This document shows, in pieces, positions 1 through 11,651 of a DNA stretch of 64,000 bases (positions are counted from its first letter, which is position 1; each line of letters begins with the position of its first letter). The position numbers and the translations under genes are program-made. The DNA is from Spisula solida (lineage: Eukaryota > Mollusca > Bivalvia > Venerida > Mactridae), in NCBI GenBank assembly GCA_947247005.1, contig OX365953.1, forward strand, positions 9,677,001 to 9,741,000, read 5' to 3'. The notes beneath the pieces are model-generated. The model made no database searches and was not told the DNA's origin. It saw nothing but the letters and a program-made list of their open reading frames with translations.

Positions 1-164
1 CTGTAATTATGTTCATGCTACTGGTACTGATAACAAACATGTTTTGTATCTAAAAGATTTTATAATATGCTAGTAAGAAAAGTTACGGAAAGGGGGGTGT
101 GTTATTTGCAAAAACTGACAGTTATTATTTTAAATTAATAATGTACAATAAAGATAAAACTAAC

Positions 165-3100
165 TGTTTGTATCCCAATATTTCCAAGTTCCATCTTTAG
201 AGGCTGAAGCCATTCTGAAACAAGTACATAAACAGTTAATATATATAGACAGACCATGTCAATTTGTTCATGGGTAAATGTTTAAAATTTTGAAAATCCT
301 GCAATCCTGAAAAATTATTAATTTTCATACTGTAAGGTTAAAATAAAGATAGCAACTCATTTTTGGACACTAAAAATCCTGCAGTTCCTAAAAAATCCTG
401 ACAACCTTTATCCAAGTTTGTTGCTTACTTGACATAAAACGTTAAATTACACAATCAAGCAACTTAAGTAACGCTCCATAGTATGTTTTTTAATTTTTTT
501 CTGGTGCAAAAACAAATTATACAATTCATATAAATGAATTTTATGAATCTCATTGCAATCAGTATAATTTAAGAGATACATTATTACATGTTTTAATTCT
601 AATGTTGCAGTGGTTTAAGTCATAGTGACATTTCTAACTTAAAATAGATTGACAAATTACAAATATAAGGTATCAAAACATACATTTGGTTCTAAAAGAA
701 TTGGAAACGTAATGTCGCTATGACTAATATAGCCAAACATCAGTATGACATCATAACATGTTCCTACATTGGCCGCATATTAAATTCATTGTGATTGTCA
801 AATTCAATGAGTCTAAAAGACTTGCCATGATGCAAGATACAAAATGACATCATGCATTTACTAGAAATCGAAACATGCAATTTTCATAGAGGGCGCAGCC
901 AAACTGCTTTATTATGCATACCTTGTAGAGTCGTTATTGAAATCAAAACAGTGGACACCCGCAGAGTGGCCCTTTAACTCAAATGCTCTTTTGACATCTT
1001 GGAAATCTCCAGTTTTTGAGAAACAAACTTCCCACACCTTTACAGCTGGTGTAAATCCTGTATAAATATACAATAAAGATTAGAAATAACTTGCTTATAA
1101 TCGATCCAACTTTCAATTCACTAGTTTGATGTCTGACCTAATGGATTTCCATTTCTTTCTTTAAAAACACATTTTTATTTAAGTATGACCTAAAATTTAA
1201 TTTGTCAGTAATCAACATGGCCAAGAGATTAAAGCAACAAAATTTGATGGTTATGTTCCGTATTAATATTGTAGACAAATGAACTGAACGTAACGGTAAC
1301 TGAAATACAGTTGAACACCCACATAAAACTTGTTACCTAGTTCAAGGGCCCTTTTTCAACACAATGTCAGCCCAACATGGCAGTCAGTTGACCCAACCCG
1401 TCCGTCTCCCTGAACTTAATCATCAACAAGAACTAACTTGTTCCCACGCAAGCAACTGACAACTACAACCCATGTGGAGGACATGACAGCAGACAATGTC
1501 ACGAAAGAAAATATTGAACTTCCCGACAAAGAATTCAAACCCAAATCACACGCATGACCAGCCAGAGCTCTATCCCTGGGCTTAACAATCGGTTGTATTG
1601 CTGAAAATTGTTGACAGGCAGGTATGAACAATTATGAATACTTATTGTTATATAAACTATAATATAAATCTATACAAACAAGACAATCTCCTAAACACGT
1701 ATTTCGAGGTTCCCTTTGACTTGATTGAAATATGCAGGTCACATTTTACCAATGGTTAGGACGTTGACAGAAATGCTCATTTTATCCTTAAAAGATAGAC
1801 CTGCATTTCTGCTATATAATGGCAAAATCCAGTACAAAATCATCAACCTTACTCTAGAGGATCAGACATTAGTGGAAACCCCGAATATTACCTGATGAAG
1901 CTACAAATCGACCACAAGGGGACACAGATCCGAATGTATTGTTCATGTTATTTGTGTTGATCTCGCTGAGGACGTCACCTAAAAAAACATTTTTAACTTT
2001 TGGATACGAATATTTTCAAAGTAATGTCTATTACGACAATTTGAAATCTTTTTAACATGCTAATACATGTATTTACACTCATCTATCAGAGTTTTATGCA
2101 TATGACTTTCTAATAAGCTAAATAAAGATGATGTACACAATATCATTAAACTGCAGGTTGGTAGATTAGGGGGAATATGGAGGAAAGGGTTGAGACATAA
2201 TCATGTTTTATGGAAATTATAGTGTTAAAAATATATGCAACATTGTTTAAAAGATAATCACACTTTTAAGACCAGGGCCTGGAATTATAACCAATACTTT
2301 CACTCAGCACTCAGCACTCAGCTATTGAAAATCACTCTTAAGGTTCATAAGAACATTTTTTGAGATCAAAAAGTTGTAATAATGTATAATTGGTACTAAA
2401 TATCATTTTTGGCTCACTTCCTAGTGTAATTTAGTATATTTCAATGCTATAATCGTAATTCATCAGTCTGAGTGCTGAGTGTGGCACTCAGACTCAATAA
2501 TTACATCTAAACCTCATAATTAGTACACAATAGCAAAGAAAATGCAATAAATGTTATTTTCAATACTTATACAACAAATTTATACATTTTCCTCATCTAT
2601 ATTTGCAATCTAGGACAAACAATAGCTCATTTTATCACATTTTCAATATTTGAGTGCTGAGTGTAAGTATTGGTTGTAATTCTGGGCCCTGGCCCCATGA
2701 TTATAAAGGTTTTTTCATGTTCAACTCAATTTGAGCACGAAACTTGATGATTTGCTCCTGAACAGTGCAACAATGGAATTATCTTTACCCCATCAAGACA
2801 TAATACACTGCTTCATTTAAGACAATCCATCTAATTTAAACATTTCAGAATTTTTTTTAATGCTTGAAAATATTAACTGTTAGAAACATTTGAAGGTTGA
2901 GCCCCTAATTGAGTTGAGCATGAAAAAAGTTTTATAATCATGGGGCCTGCTAACTATTGTCAAACCACTTATCAGTACGCAAATTGAATCATATTTATTT
3001 AGTTCTAATTACCATTAAGTCTGGTATCTTTAAAATTGCATACACATGGTGTTAAATTATTTTGTAGCCAAATCTGTCTTGCTTGCTGTCTCAGATAATA

Positions 3101-6100
3101 AGTTCAAAGGCTATCAAGACAAAAAGGTGAATCAGTAACTTTAAGAACTAAATTTTATCTGAGCCATGTATGGTCTGTACAATTATAATTTCTTACAAAA
3201 ATAGCTTCATTTTATGCTCAAACAGACATTCTGAAAGTTTGAAATGGTCGGACATTTGGTCCGATAAAGTCTTACAAACTGCCGGACCAAAAGCAAAACT
3301 GCCCGACGAAAAAACGATAAAAAACAATTGTTTTTAGAACTTAAAATAAATGTGTTTTAACACGCAATATTTGTCCATTTAAACTAACCAGCTATGATAT
3401 ATCATCCATTTTTCATGGAGATTATCTGTTTTCCCATTTCTTTATACTCTGTGCAGACGGCTGCAGTTAAATTAATCTTTTTAAATGCTCGTGCATTGTC
3501 TTTGTAGTTCAATGACGCTATTTTTGTTAAGACAGTTGTGGATAAAGGCCGGTCAGTTGGACCGGTTCCGGATTTAATAACGGCGGACAGTATCAAAATT
3601 TGCCGAACGTGTCCGTCGTACTTACGAATTTCAGAATGACCGCTCGAAAGATCAGTGCAAGGGTAGAACCCTCTGTAATTTAACATGGAAATCGTACATT
3701 CTTCTGATGTCCGGAAGATAAACTATTGAAACTTAAACATTGAGAACAAACTTTTTCAACGCCCTGTACCTATTACCTATAGCAAAGTCACAATACAAAT
3801 CAACTTACCTTTAATAGACCAGACAATGAGTGTGGTATCAGAGGAACAAGTCATGATAAACCTGCCATTAGAGGCAATCCCTATGTTTATAATTTCTGCT
3901 TTATGTTTCTGTAATGGATATAATACACATGTTCATACAGTGTATAGTGATTTTTTTCCTTCTTCGTTTGCTACCGGTAAACGGTACCTTCCCAATTTAA
4001 AAAAGGCTATAAAATTCCCAAATATGAAGGGAGATATTCCCAATGAACATTTAAAAAAAAATATTTCAAAATCGGACATAAAATGACAAAGTTATGAACA
4101 TTTTTGACAAGAGGTCAAGCATAAAAGTTAACAGAAACATGTAAACAGTCACATGTAATCTCTTTTTCTGTTTTATTTGGCCTTTCTACTTCATGAAAAT
4201 TCCCAATTTCAAGTTGTCACGACGCAAAAATTCCCAATCTGAACGGACCCGGACCCTTTCCCAAAGAAGCGAAAAAAATCACTGGTGTATACTCTCTGAG
4301 GCAACAGGAGAAACTTGTAAAACATGGATGTACCAAATGACAACCAAATAATCATTCATGTTCAAGGTCATGTTGAGTTTAACCCAGGGGTTCCACTAGC
4401 TACTGAATCTGAAGCGTCATTTTGATACTTTTGACTAAATTTTAATATTTAATAGGCAAAATACAGAGTGGAAACCAAGTTCAAGGATCCTAAACCAAAC
4501 CTCTCTGACATGAGCAAAGTAGAACTACAAGGGTAAAAGTTAGACATTTTGAAAATCCTGAACTTCTAGTGGTGGTTATCCATTTTCCCTAGAAAAACTG
4601 GCCAATACTAGTAGTATTACTACTGAATAGACTTTTGTGTGATACAAGGAGTCAGGGTGTGATACCCTAACTCTTGCTGAATAGACTCATTGGTACTTTG
4701 CCCTGTGTACAGCACCTAAACACATATGACTGCCTCTTGGTTATCATCAAGCGCCAAGTCTAGTTGGATGAGAAACACTGAAAACGGTTAAAGAAATTAC
4801 CCAGTGACCAAGCCAAGAATCAAGCTAGTGACCTCTCTGACCTTAGTCTAGAGTATTACCCGCTTGACTTGATCACCGTGTCTCCCTGTTGAAGCAAGGA
4901 GTATACAAGCTGTTACCAGGTATTATTATAATTACTTGATACCACTCACCTGAGGAAAGTCAAGAGCCCCGGTAATGTTACCGGGGCTACCGTCATCTTT
5001 CTTCCCAATTCTGAACACCCGAACTGTATTAGCATTACCAAGGCTAACAACAAAAGCCCTGAAGGAAAGAGAAATAAATCAGTAGAGCATAATATTTGAT
5101 CAGTAAACACAACAATAACTGCCATGCATCAGGAATCTCTATATCCTTGATCTAAATGTCAATTTAAAACTAAAAGGGTTTTTGACCCCAAAAAGTATTT
5201 CTCCCACAAAGAGCCACCACTCGTCTCCCAAAAAAAGCCATAACTTGTCTCCCACAAAGAGCCATAACTTGTCTCCCACATAGAGCCATACCTTGTCTCC
5301 CACACAGAGTCATAACTTGTCTCCCACATAGAGCCATAACTTGTCTCCCACACAGAGCCATAACTTGTCTCATACAAAGAGCCATTACTTGTCTCCCACA
5401 CAGAGCCATACCTTGTCTCCCACACAGAGCCATAACTTGTCTCCCACATAGAGCCATACCTTGTCTCCCACACAGAGCCATAACTTGTCTCCCACATAGA
5501 GCCATAACTTGTCTCCCACACAGAGCCATACCTTGTCTCATACAAAGAGCCATAACTCCTCTCCCACAAAGTGCCATTACAGTTATTTAGAAAATAAACA
5601 ATTCATAACCACCATATACTACACTTACTTGGAATCCGGGCTAAACTTGACATGTGTAGCATGATCTAGCTCAACATTACCACGGACATACCTGAAAACC
5701 ATAAAGCAGCAAAAATGAATAAACCTAGCTCATCAGGCTATGTTTGAGTGTTTTGATATACACCTGTATAATTGATTAAACAGCCACCTGTTTTGAGCAG
5801 CCTATTTGACTTGCAGTTCAGGATAGGTAGAATATTTAAGCCAAAGAATTAACTTAAAGGTGTATACAAATAACATGTAAGATTACTTCGCAATGAAAGA
5901 GAACAAACAATTAAAATTCAATTATAGCTACGGTAGATATGATAAACAGCTAAAATCGTTGAATAAATTCATAAATAAGTAAATCATATACTTGTGTTCC
6001 TTTTGTTCGAATTCTTTAGTTGACCATAACATGACAGATCGATCTGAAAGTAGAAACAAGTTGTGCAATATAACACCATAACTAGTGGTAATTTTGAATT

Positions 6101-9100
6101 ATTTTCATTTCAAATTATTATTTGTGGAAAATATTATGACAATGATTAAATTGAGCTTATATACTACCATCATTACTGAAAGTAAGCAAGTGCTTTAAGT
6201 TGCAATGGGCTTATAGATAGTAGTCACAGTTGAAATAATCATGATGTTGGTATTAAGTTAACTTGAAATGCAAACTGTAACCATTTTATGCAATCTTTTC
6301 TGTCAAAGTGTTCACATGTAATGTATACCCCGTCCTGTTGTAGTAGAATAGGAATAAACAGTACTAAATTACCTTCTGCAATAGTGATCACATATTTTCC
6401 GTTTGGACTGAAATCCATATCTAATATTCTACTTCCATGACCTTTCAATGAACTAGCCAGCCATTTATGAGCAAATGCCACTTGCTGTGGTTTCCTTTGG
6501 AATTTTGATGAAGATTTCGTTTTCTTACTAACAGATTGTTTCTCTGTCTTATTGGATGAATCATTAGATGTTTCCTTTGTCTCCTCCTCTGAAAATTATA
6601 AGATATAATGTTAAATTAGTCTGACTGAATAATTTATGCAGCCATTCTTCGGGGTGAACATTTTGTCCAATTTTTAGAGTCTGATATATATAATTATAGT
6701 CAAGAGAATTTGACACGACTCTCAACCTTCTATTAGCATAACTTCACAGCTGATTTATTGTCTATATTTATAACCCCACTTGTATATTTTCATAAGCGGG
6801 GAGTATCACGAAGACGCTCAAGTGGTAATACCAACACAAATCTAAAGGACCGATATTGCACGATTTGCTCGCGGAAAGTTATAAATTCAACGCAAAAACC
6901 TTATAATATATTCATGTATAAATAGCAACCCCAGTAGATGCTACTGATAAGCAGTGTTTATCTAGAATTTTGATGAAATCATGCCCTCAGTGTAGAAAAT
7001 TGTCCATAACTTCTTTATTTTTTATTGCATCTATAAAGGTCAGGATCATGTCAAATTCTCTGTGCTATAAAGTTCTGTGTCATACAAACTAATTGTTTCA
7101 TTCTATTACGACAACAACAATTTGATTGCATCAAAATTCAAAAATGCAGAAGAGGTAATCTTGCTTAAACAGTTACAATACAGTATTAGAAGTGCGCTTA
7201 ATTGGTAATCCTACACTGCAAATGTAGCTATTAAGTATAAGAATGGTACCAAATGTCTCAATATCGGCTCCTAATGGTTTGTTAGTCGAGATTTAAGACC
7301 GCGGGAACCAGTATTATATAATATAATCATATTCATCATGTCTCATCATGCGTAACTAGCATGATCAAGGATTTGAACTGGTCATCTCTAGAACAGCGCT
7401 GCATCACCTCGGATCTAATATTATTCTACAAAGTTGTTTATAGGCTAGTCGCAGTACCAGTGTCATACCTCCCACCACGATCCCTCAGACAACCAGATTT
7501 ATTGAAATTTATCCCATACCACTGCAGAGTTAACGTTTATCAACACTCATTCTTTCCGAGGACAGTTACGGTGTGGAACCGCTTGCCTGTGATTACCACA
7601 GCCTGGACAGTTTGGACAGCTTCAAATCTGCAGTCCAACCTGGGATGAGAGTGTGAATTCAGATTTATAAACATTTATACAGTGTAAATACACGTTTTGT
7701 TCTTGTTAAAACCAGTTTGTTCCAGTTAAGTTAAAGTTACCGGTGCTGCGCATGAGCTGCACATTCACCTTCACCAAGATGTCCAAGTTTAGGATTTTGT
7801 GTGGAGTAGCCTCTATTCCTATAACTTCGTGCATTCCTACAAGTTCGTGCATTTTAGTAAAACGTTCATTTCTTTGCTAAAAGTCTCATTTTTGTGTCCA
7901 AATTCATTTTAAGTTATTAAAAAGACATTTATCCAGCTGGATAATGCAAAAAGATGCCACAAAAACAGGTTTGTTACGTTCACGGGTGGGTTTTGTCCGA
8001 GCACCAATTTTACTGTTCACATATTCACCGCTTCCAGTCGCGAATTAGGGTGACATAAATTATAAATTTGTTTTCCTCAAAATTTGCATTAGATGTGATA
8101 AATCTACGATTGGAAAATGGTGCTTTAACTTACAGACAATTGATCAAACTTTATTTTACAAAACTTTTTAATGGCAATATCCTCCCCGTGCGATCCTAAT
8201 GACGTCATCAGTTTATGTGCACGAACTTATAGGTCACAAATGTTTATATTAAAACTGCAGACTGCATGTAACATTGAGGCCGATTTTGCAAGTTTTTGCA
8301 GTTTGACATTCAACTTTTTGTTCGAATTTGTTAATAGACAGATAACTGATATAGTTTATCACATGGTTGATGCCAGTGTGTTTGTTTTTGTGCAGATATG
8401 CCCATTTCAAATATAAGATGCACAAACTTGTAGGTGTACAGGCTACATCATTGAAGTTGAAGTCCCCCCAGCGTAATGAAATTGATGCGATTGCAACTCT
8501 ACGAGTTGTAATAAGCGTAGAGCTAATGCACAAGTCACTTGAAATCACGCCCCCCACAATCCCAGGGAGAGGCAGGGATTTTTACTTTTGCCTTTTCAAA
8601 CCCAAAGGTGGTAAAACCCCTGCTCCCCAGGGCCATACAAATGGTAAAAACCCCACAAATTGCCCTCCCCTATACATCACGGCTATATTTCCCTGCCATT
8701 TTAGCCGTAACAAAAGCCCAATACTCACAAGCAGTGCAGGGACATTTGAAAGGTAGAAACATGCGACAGTTTCCCCGCCCTTCCCCGGGTTGGGGGTGGG
8801 CCGTGGTTTCAATTGAGAGGTGCCAAATCAAGTTAAACAAGTACACCAATTGCAAACATAAGTGAAGCCAATTTCAGACCTACTCAGTACACAAATGACT
8901 CAGCTATAAATGCACTTGAATACAATTCGGTACAGTTAACGCAATCAGTTGCAATATCCGGGAAAATGAAAGTAGATGAAATAGTTTGTTACCTTCCTCG
9001 GCTTCTCTAGGTTTCCGATTCATGGAGACGAACAACATCACCAACAGAACGACAGCTCCAACCGCTGCAGTCACAGCAATAGCTGGTACAGACGTATCTT

Positions 9101-9107
9101 GATCCAT
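165..9107 (-). CDS. TBL2: TBL2 (transducin beta-like 2), nine exons, 3' end off the window
   Basis: ER-membrane WD40 protein; in vertebrates it is linked to PERK and stress signalling (family knowledge). Exons read on the minus strand: 9107-8993, 6588-6373, 6043-5992, 5691-5629, 5058-4950, 3908-3809, 1978-1892, 1057-922 and 214-165. All have GT..AG borders and join in frame to about 309 codons. Exon 1 starts MDQDTSVPA and gives one hydrophobic membrane segment (about residues 8-28) followed by basic MNRKPR. Exon 2 gives a Lys/Ser/Glu-rich linker and the first WD repeat (LKGHGSRILDMDFSPNGKY). Diagnostic family segments follow: VRGNVELDHATHVKFSPDSK, TNNMNNTFGSVSPCGRF, GFTPAVKVWEVCFSKTG and FELKGHSAGVH. 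The last visible exon (SKDGTWKYWDT) ends in phase 1, so roughly 130 C-terminal residues lie beyond the left edge, judged from vertebrate TBL2 of about 447 aa. Introns carry MITEs, a 24-bp minisatellite and a LINE tail. Confidence 0.93.
215..921. other. TBL2 intron, nothing recognised
   Basis: AT-rich, with no repeat or coding match by eye. The introns at 1058-1891 and 3909-4949 likewise show little beyond the dispersed repeat noted at 3950. Confidence 0.6.
2272..2692. mobile_element. Foldback MITE, about 420 bp
   Basis: The left arm (AGGGCC..GGAATTATAACCAATACTTT, ACTCAGCACTCAG) and the right arm (CTGAGTGTAAGTATTGGTTG, TAATTCTGGGCCCTGG) are inverted copies of about 40 bases. CACTCAGCACTCAG motifs recur inside. 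It lies in a TBL2 intron. Confidence 0.75.
2692..2947. mobile_element. Foldback MITE, about 256 bp, next to the previous one
   Basis: CCCCATGATTATAAAGGTTT plus TTTCATGTTCAACTCAAT at the left is inverted at the right (ATTGAGTTGAGCATG, TTTTATAATCATGGGG). It directly abuts the element at 2272-2692. Confidence 0.78.
3950..4290 (-). repeat. Dispersed AATTCCC repeat, copy 1
   Basis: The reverse complement carries GGGAATTTTTGCGTCGTGAC and several GGGAATTT blocks, as at 10810-11100. It lies in a TBL2 intron next to the exon at 3809-3908. Confidence 0.6.
5206..5577. repeat. 24-bp minisatellite in a TBL2 intron
   Basis: About 15 units of GAGCCATAACTTGTCTCCCA plus CACA. The 24-bp length keeps frames open on the minus strand (W-E-T-S-Y-G-S-V or G-R-Q-V-M-A-L-C repeats). 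It lies between the exons at 5629 and 5058 and has no sign of being coding. Confidence 0.93.
6694..7067. mobile_element. AGAGAATTTGA-type MITE, copy 1
   Basis: Inverted ends TATAG..CA(A/G)AGAATTTGACA. Internal blocks (TTATTAGCATAA-type, CTATAAAGGTCAGGATCAT) match the copy at 12045. It lies in the TBL2 intron between exons 1 and 2. Confidence 0.7.
7361..7648 (+). pseudogene. C-terminal fragment of a non-LTR reverse transcriptase
   Basis: The 95-codon open stretch begins MIKDLNWSSLEQR and contains DLILFYKVVYRLV, then HSFFPRTVTVWNRLP. This is the usual extreme C-terminus of jockey/CR1-type non-LTR ORF2 proteins. No RT catalytic motifs are present, so this is a 5'-truncated copy. It lies inside the first TBL2 intron, antisense to TBL2. 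Confidence 0.7.
7650..8992. other. TBL2 intron 1, distal part
   Basis: No exon found. A GC-richer patch at 8540-8830 (CCCCAGGGCCATAC, TTCCCCGCCCTTCCCC) looks like part of an interspersed repeat but has no second copy here. Confidence 0.4.
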
Positions 9108-9873
9108 GGCTTTGAGAATACAGTTGCAATTTTACGAATTTTAGTAAATTGGTCGCGTGTAACTTTTTACCTTCGTAATATTCGCTGTACGTGAAATTTA
9201 CTATTTATAAAATTTACAACGTGTTAATTTTACGATACACCGACCGGCAAAAAGATGAAAGATTTGGATGTAAATATTTCATTTTAAATACATATAACGA
9301 CTAATCTTGTTATAATTAATTGATTGACTGGTTCATATTAATTGAACAAAATATCATGTAGTAGAATTGAGAACATGAATGTCTCGCTGTTGCAAAATAT
9401 CACGTATTGTAATCAGATTTCGCGATGTTGTAAACAAGATTCTGAAATAAGTAAACTTGAGGCCATTGCCTAAGGCGCGTTGATCTTTGTACGATTCCAC
9501 CAAATATTTCGCTATAATCACAATTTAAAAATATATATTGTAAAACATAATTATCAGCATGCTCAGTCACGCAGAATCCTGCATTTTTCACGCAGAAAAC
9601 ACGATGTTGGCGCAATGTTTTCAATGTCTGTGCGTGTGGGTACGCATTTTGTTGGGGCCGCCAATAAACAATCTTGGCCAAACTTTTAGCAGTCGGCGAC
9701 CTAAAACCCGATAAACGCTTGCTTTTTAATCGAAAAGCGTTAAACGACCTGCCTCAAACATCCAGACGATCTTGACTCATTCGTATCACATGACAATATT
9801 TCTACTAATCAATCAAGTGAACAAGGTCGTCATTTGGTCATAACTGCATGTTACGAAATTTGCGAAATTAGCC

Positions 9874-10441
9874 TTCGCCATGAAATTCGCCAAATTGATT
9901 TTTTTATCACCAAATTCTTGATTTTGGCGCAAATGGCTCCATTTGCGACCCACAGCGAAGGCTTTGAAATTTTAAGAACTGCGAGACATGATTATGGATT
10001 CCAAACGACAATTCATGGTCACTGATTGTAATGAACTATTATAATGAAACTAACTAGCCTCTTCTTAAGTGTCACATTGTTTAACGTTTTGTTTACCGAT
10101 GGGTCGTATAATTAACACAGGCGTCAAAATCACTTGTAAACAATACATTTTCTGAGAATCAGCGATTTTTCAAATGAACAATTAAGCAATAAATACCACA
10201 AAATTTCCATCTCTTGATATATTGTGGATCAATGTTAAACATGCTTTTGATATAATTTGTTTACATCATCAATTACTGTAGAGAATACTCCCATGTGTAT
10301 AATAAAACTTGTGTGTAGAGGTGTGAAAACGAAAGTTGCTTATGACATCCAGGGCGTCCGCTGTCGGTCGCCAATGACGTGATTGGCACAAAAATCAAGA
10401 ATTTGGCGATAAAAAAAAAGTTTGGCAAATTTCATGGCGAA
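9874..10441. repeat. Inverted repeat between TBL2 and THOC6
   Basis: TTCGCCATGAAATTCGCCAA plus ATCACCAAATTCTTGATTTT at 9874-9930 is inverted at 10385-10441. Probably a foldback element in the shared upstream region. Confidence 0.75.
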
Positions 10442-10809
10442 ACCTAATTTCTTTACAAAATTTGATCTAATGTCGTAAAAGATCCTTTTCACTGCATGCT
10501 TATCGTTAAACAGTCTCATCCGGGGAATTTGTAGATTGTAAACAATTAGCCAGTGAGTACACTATTTGACATGTTTATTGCACCTATGCAGTCTGTTGAG
10601 TGAAGCCAGGATACCAAGGTGATTACGATTGAAGCGTGTCATTGTTTGATCAATGGGTTTAATGATTAATGATGTAAGATTGCTTTACTGTTGAAATTTT
10701 AACGCTTGCAGAGATAGGGATAAAGGTGCGCAGTACTTTTTTAATACAATGCGCAATTGTCTTTACTCGCTGATATGTACAAAGTTCGTCAATCGTCGAT
10801 AAACGGGAC

Positions 10810-11100
10810 TAAGGCCAGGGGCCATCAGGTTGGGGAATTTTGCGTCGTTTTGAAGAAAAAGGGGAATTTTGTCTTTCATAAATATCAATACAATTATAAA
10901 AGTAATACATATTAACTGAACAAAAAGCCAGTTTCAAGCTATAACAACAGATACAGCAATGACTGAACAGCATTTACAAAGGCTCCTCATTGATTTTTTA
11001 AAAAAAGGGGGATTTTTCAGAAAATAGGGGAAAAATGTATATTCATTTAGGAGGGGAATGGGGCCGATATTCGGCCCCAAAAATGGTCAAATGAGATCCC
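10810..11100 (+). repeat. Dispersed AATTCCC repeat, copy 2
   Basis: GGGGAATTTTGCGTCGTTTT, GGGGAATTTTGTC and a later GGGGATTTTTCAG; related to 3950-4290 in opposite orientation. Confidence 0.6.
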
Positions 11101-11651
11101 TGAAACACAACAAAGAAGTTCAACTCTTACTAACTAAACCGTGTCATTTGCTCACAGTAGTTACTCCCCGTATTTATTTATCGACTGGTTTACCATTTAT
11201 TGCGTTGGGTCACAACCCGTCTGCTTAGGATTTTTTTCTATATTGGTTTACCAATTACACGGTTATTTGTGGGGATTTCTTGCGATATTTGATGAAATGC
11301 AGTCATCTAGGCTCAGTAGACTGGCATCAGCACATCTAATTTTTTAGCTCTAATTTTATCTCATACAGAATTATATATCTTATTTATGCACATACGTTGG
11401 TCAACCCTATTGTCAATTAATAAATAACATGTGATTCAAGAAGTGATTGTTCCGAAGAAAATAGTAATACTGTGGAAATGTTTAGCAGATTAATTCCTGC
11501 ATATTTACTGAACATTTTATAGAAATAGAATGTCACAAAATTGAGTTATAGCATATATATACAACATTTTGGGACATCCCTCCTTGTATATCATAATGGT
11601 TGTAATAAGTATGAGAGTATTGATCTGACATGCAGTTGTGTTTCTTTTCAG

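Larger units (their letters stand above)
9108..11651. promoter_or_regulatory. Shared upstream region of TBL2 and THOC6
   Basis: 2.5 kb between the TBL2 start codon and the first readable THOC6 exon. It must hold both promoters and probably a first THOC6 exon. I see no convincing TATA box or CpG-rich core. It contains the inverted repeat at 9874-10441 and the dispersed repeat at 10810-11100. Confidence 0.5.

Noticed and set aside
3402..3686. 94-codon minus-strand frame in a TBL2 intron
   Set aside because: No domain recognised; the surrounding GTCGGAC/GCCGGAC motifs look like repeat sequence and TBL2 exons splice past it.
5159..5577. Two long minus-strand open frames of repeated octapeptides
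   Set aside because: They are read-through of a 24-bp minisatellite within a TBL2 intron; the flanking exons splice around it.
8249..8865. Several overlapping short frames on both strands in TBL2 intron 1
   Set aside because: Four mutually overlapping frames in a GC-richer repeat patch indicate lack of stops by composition, not genes.
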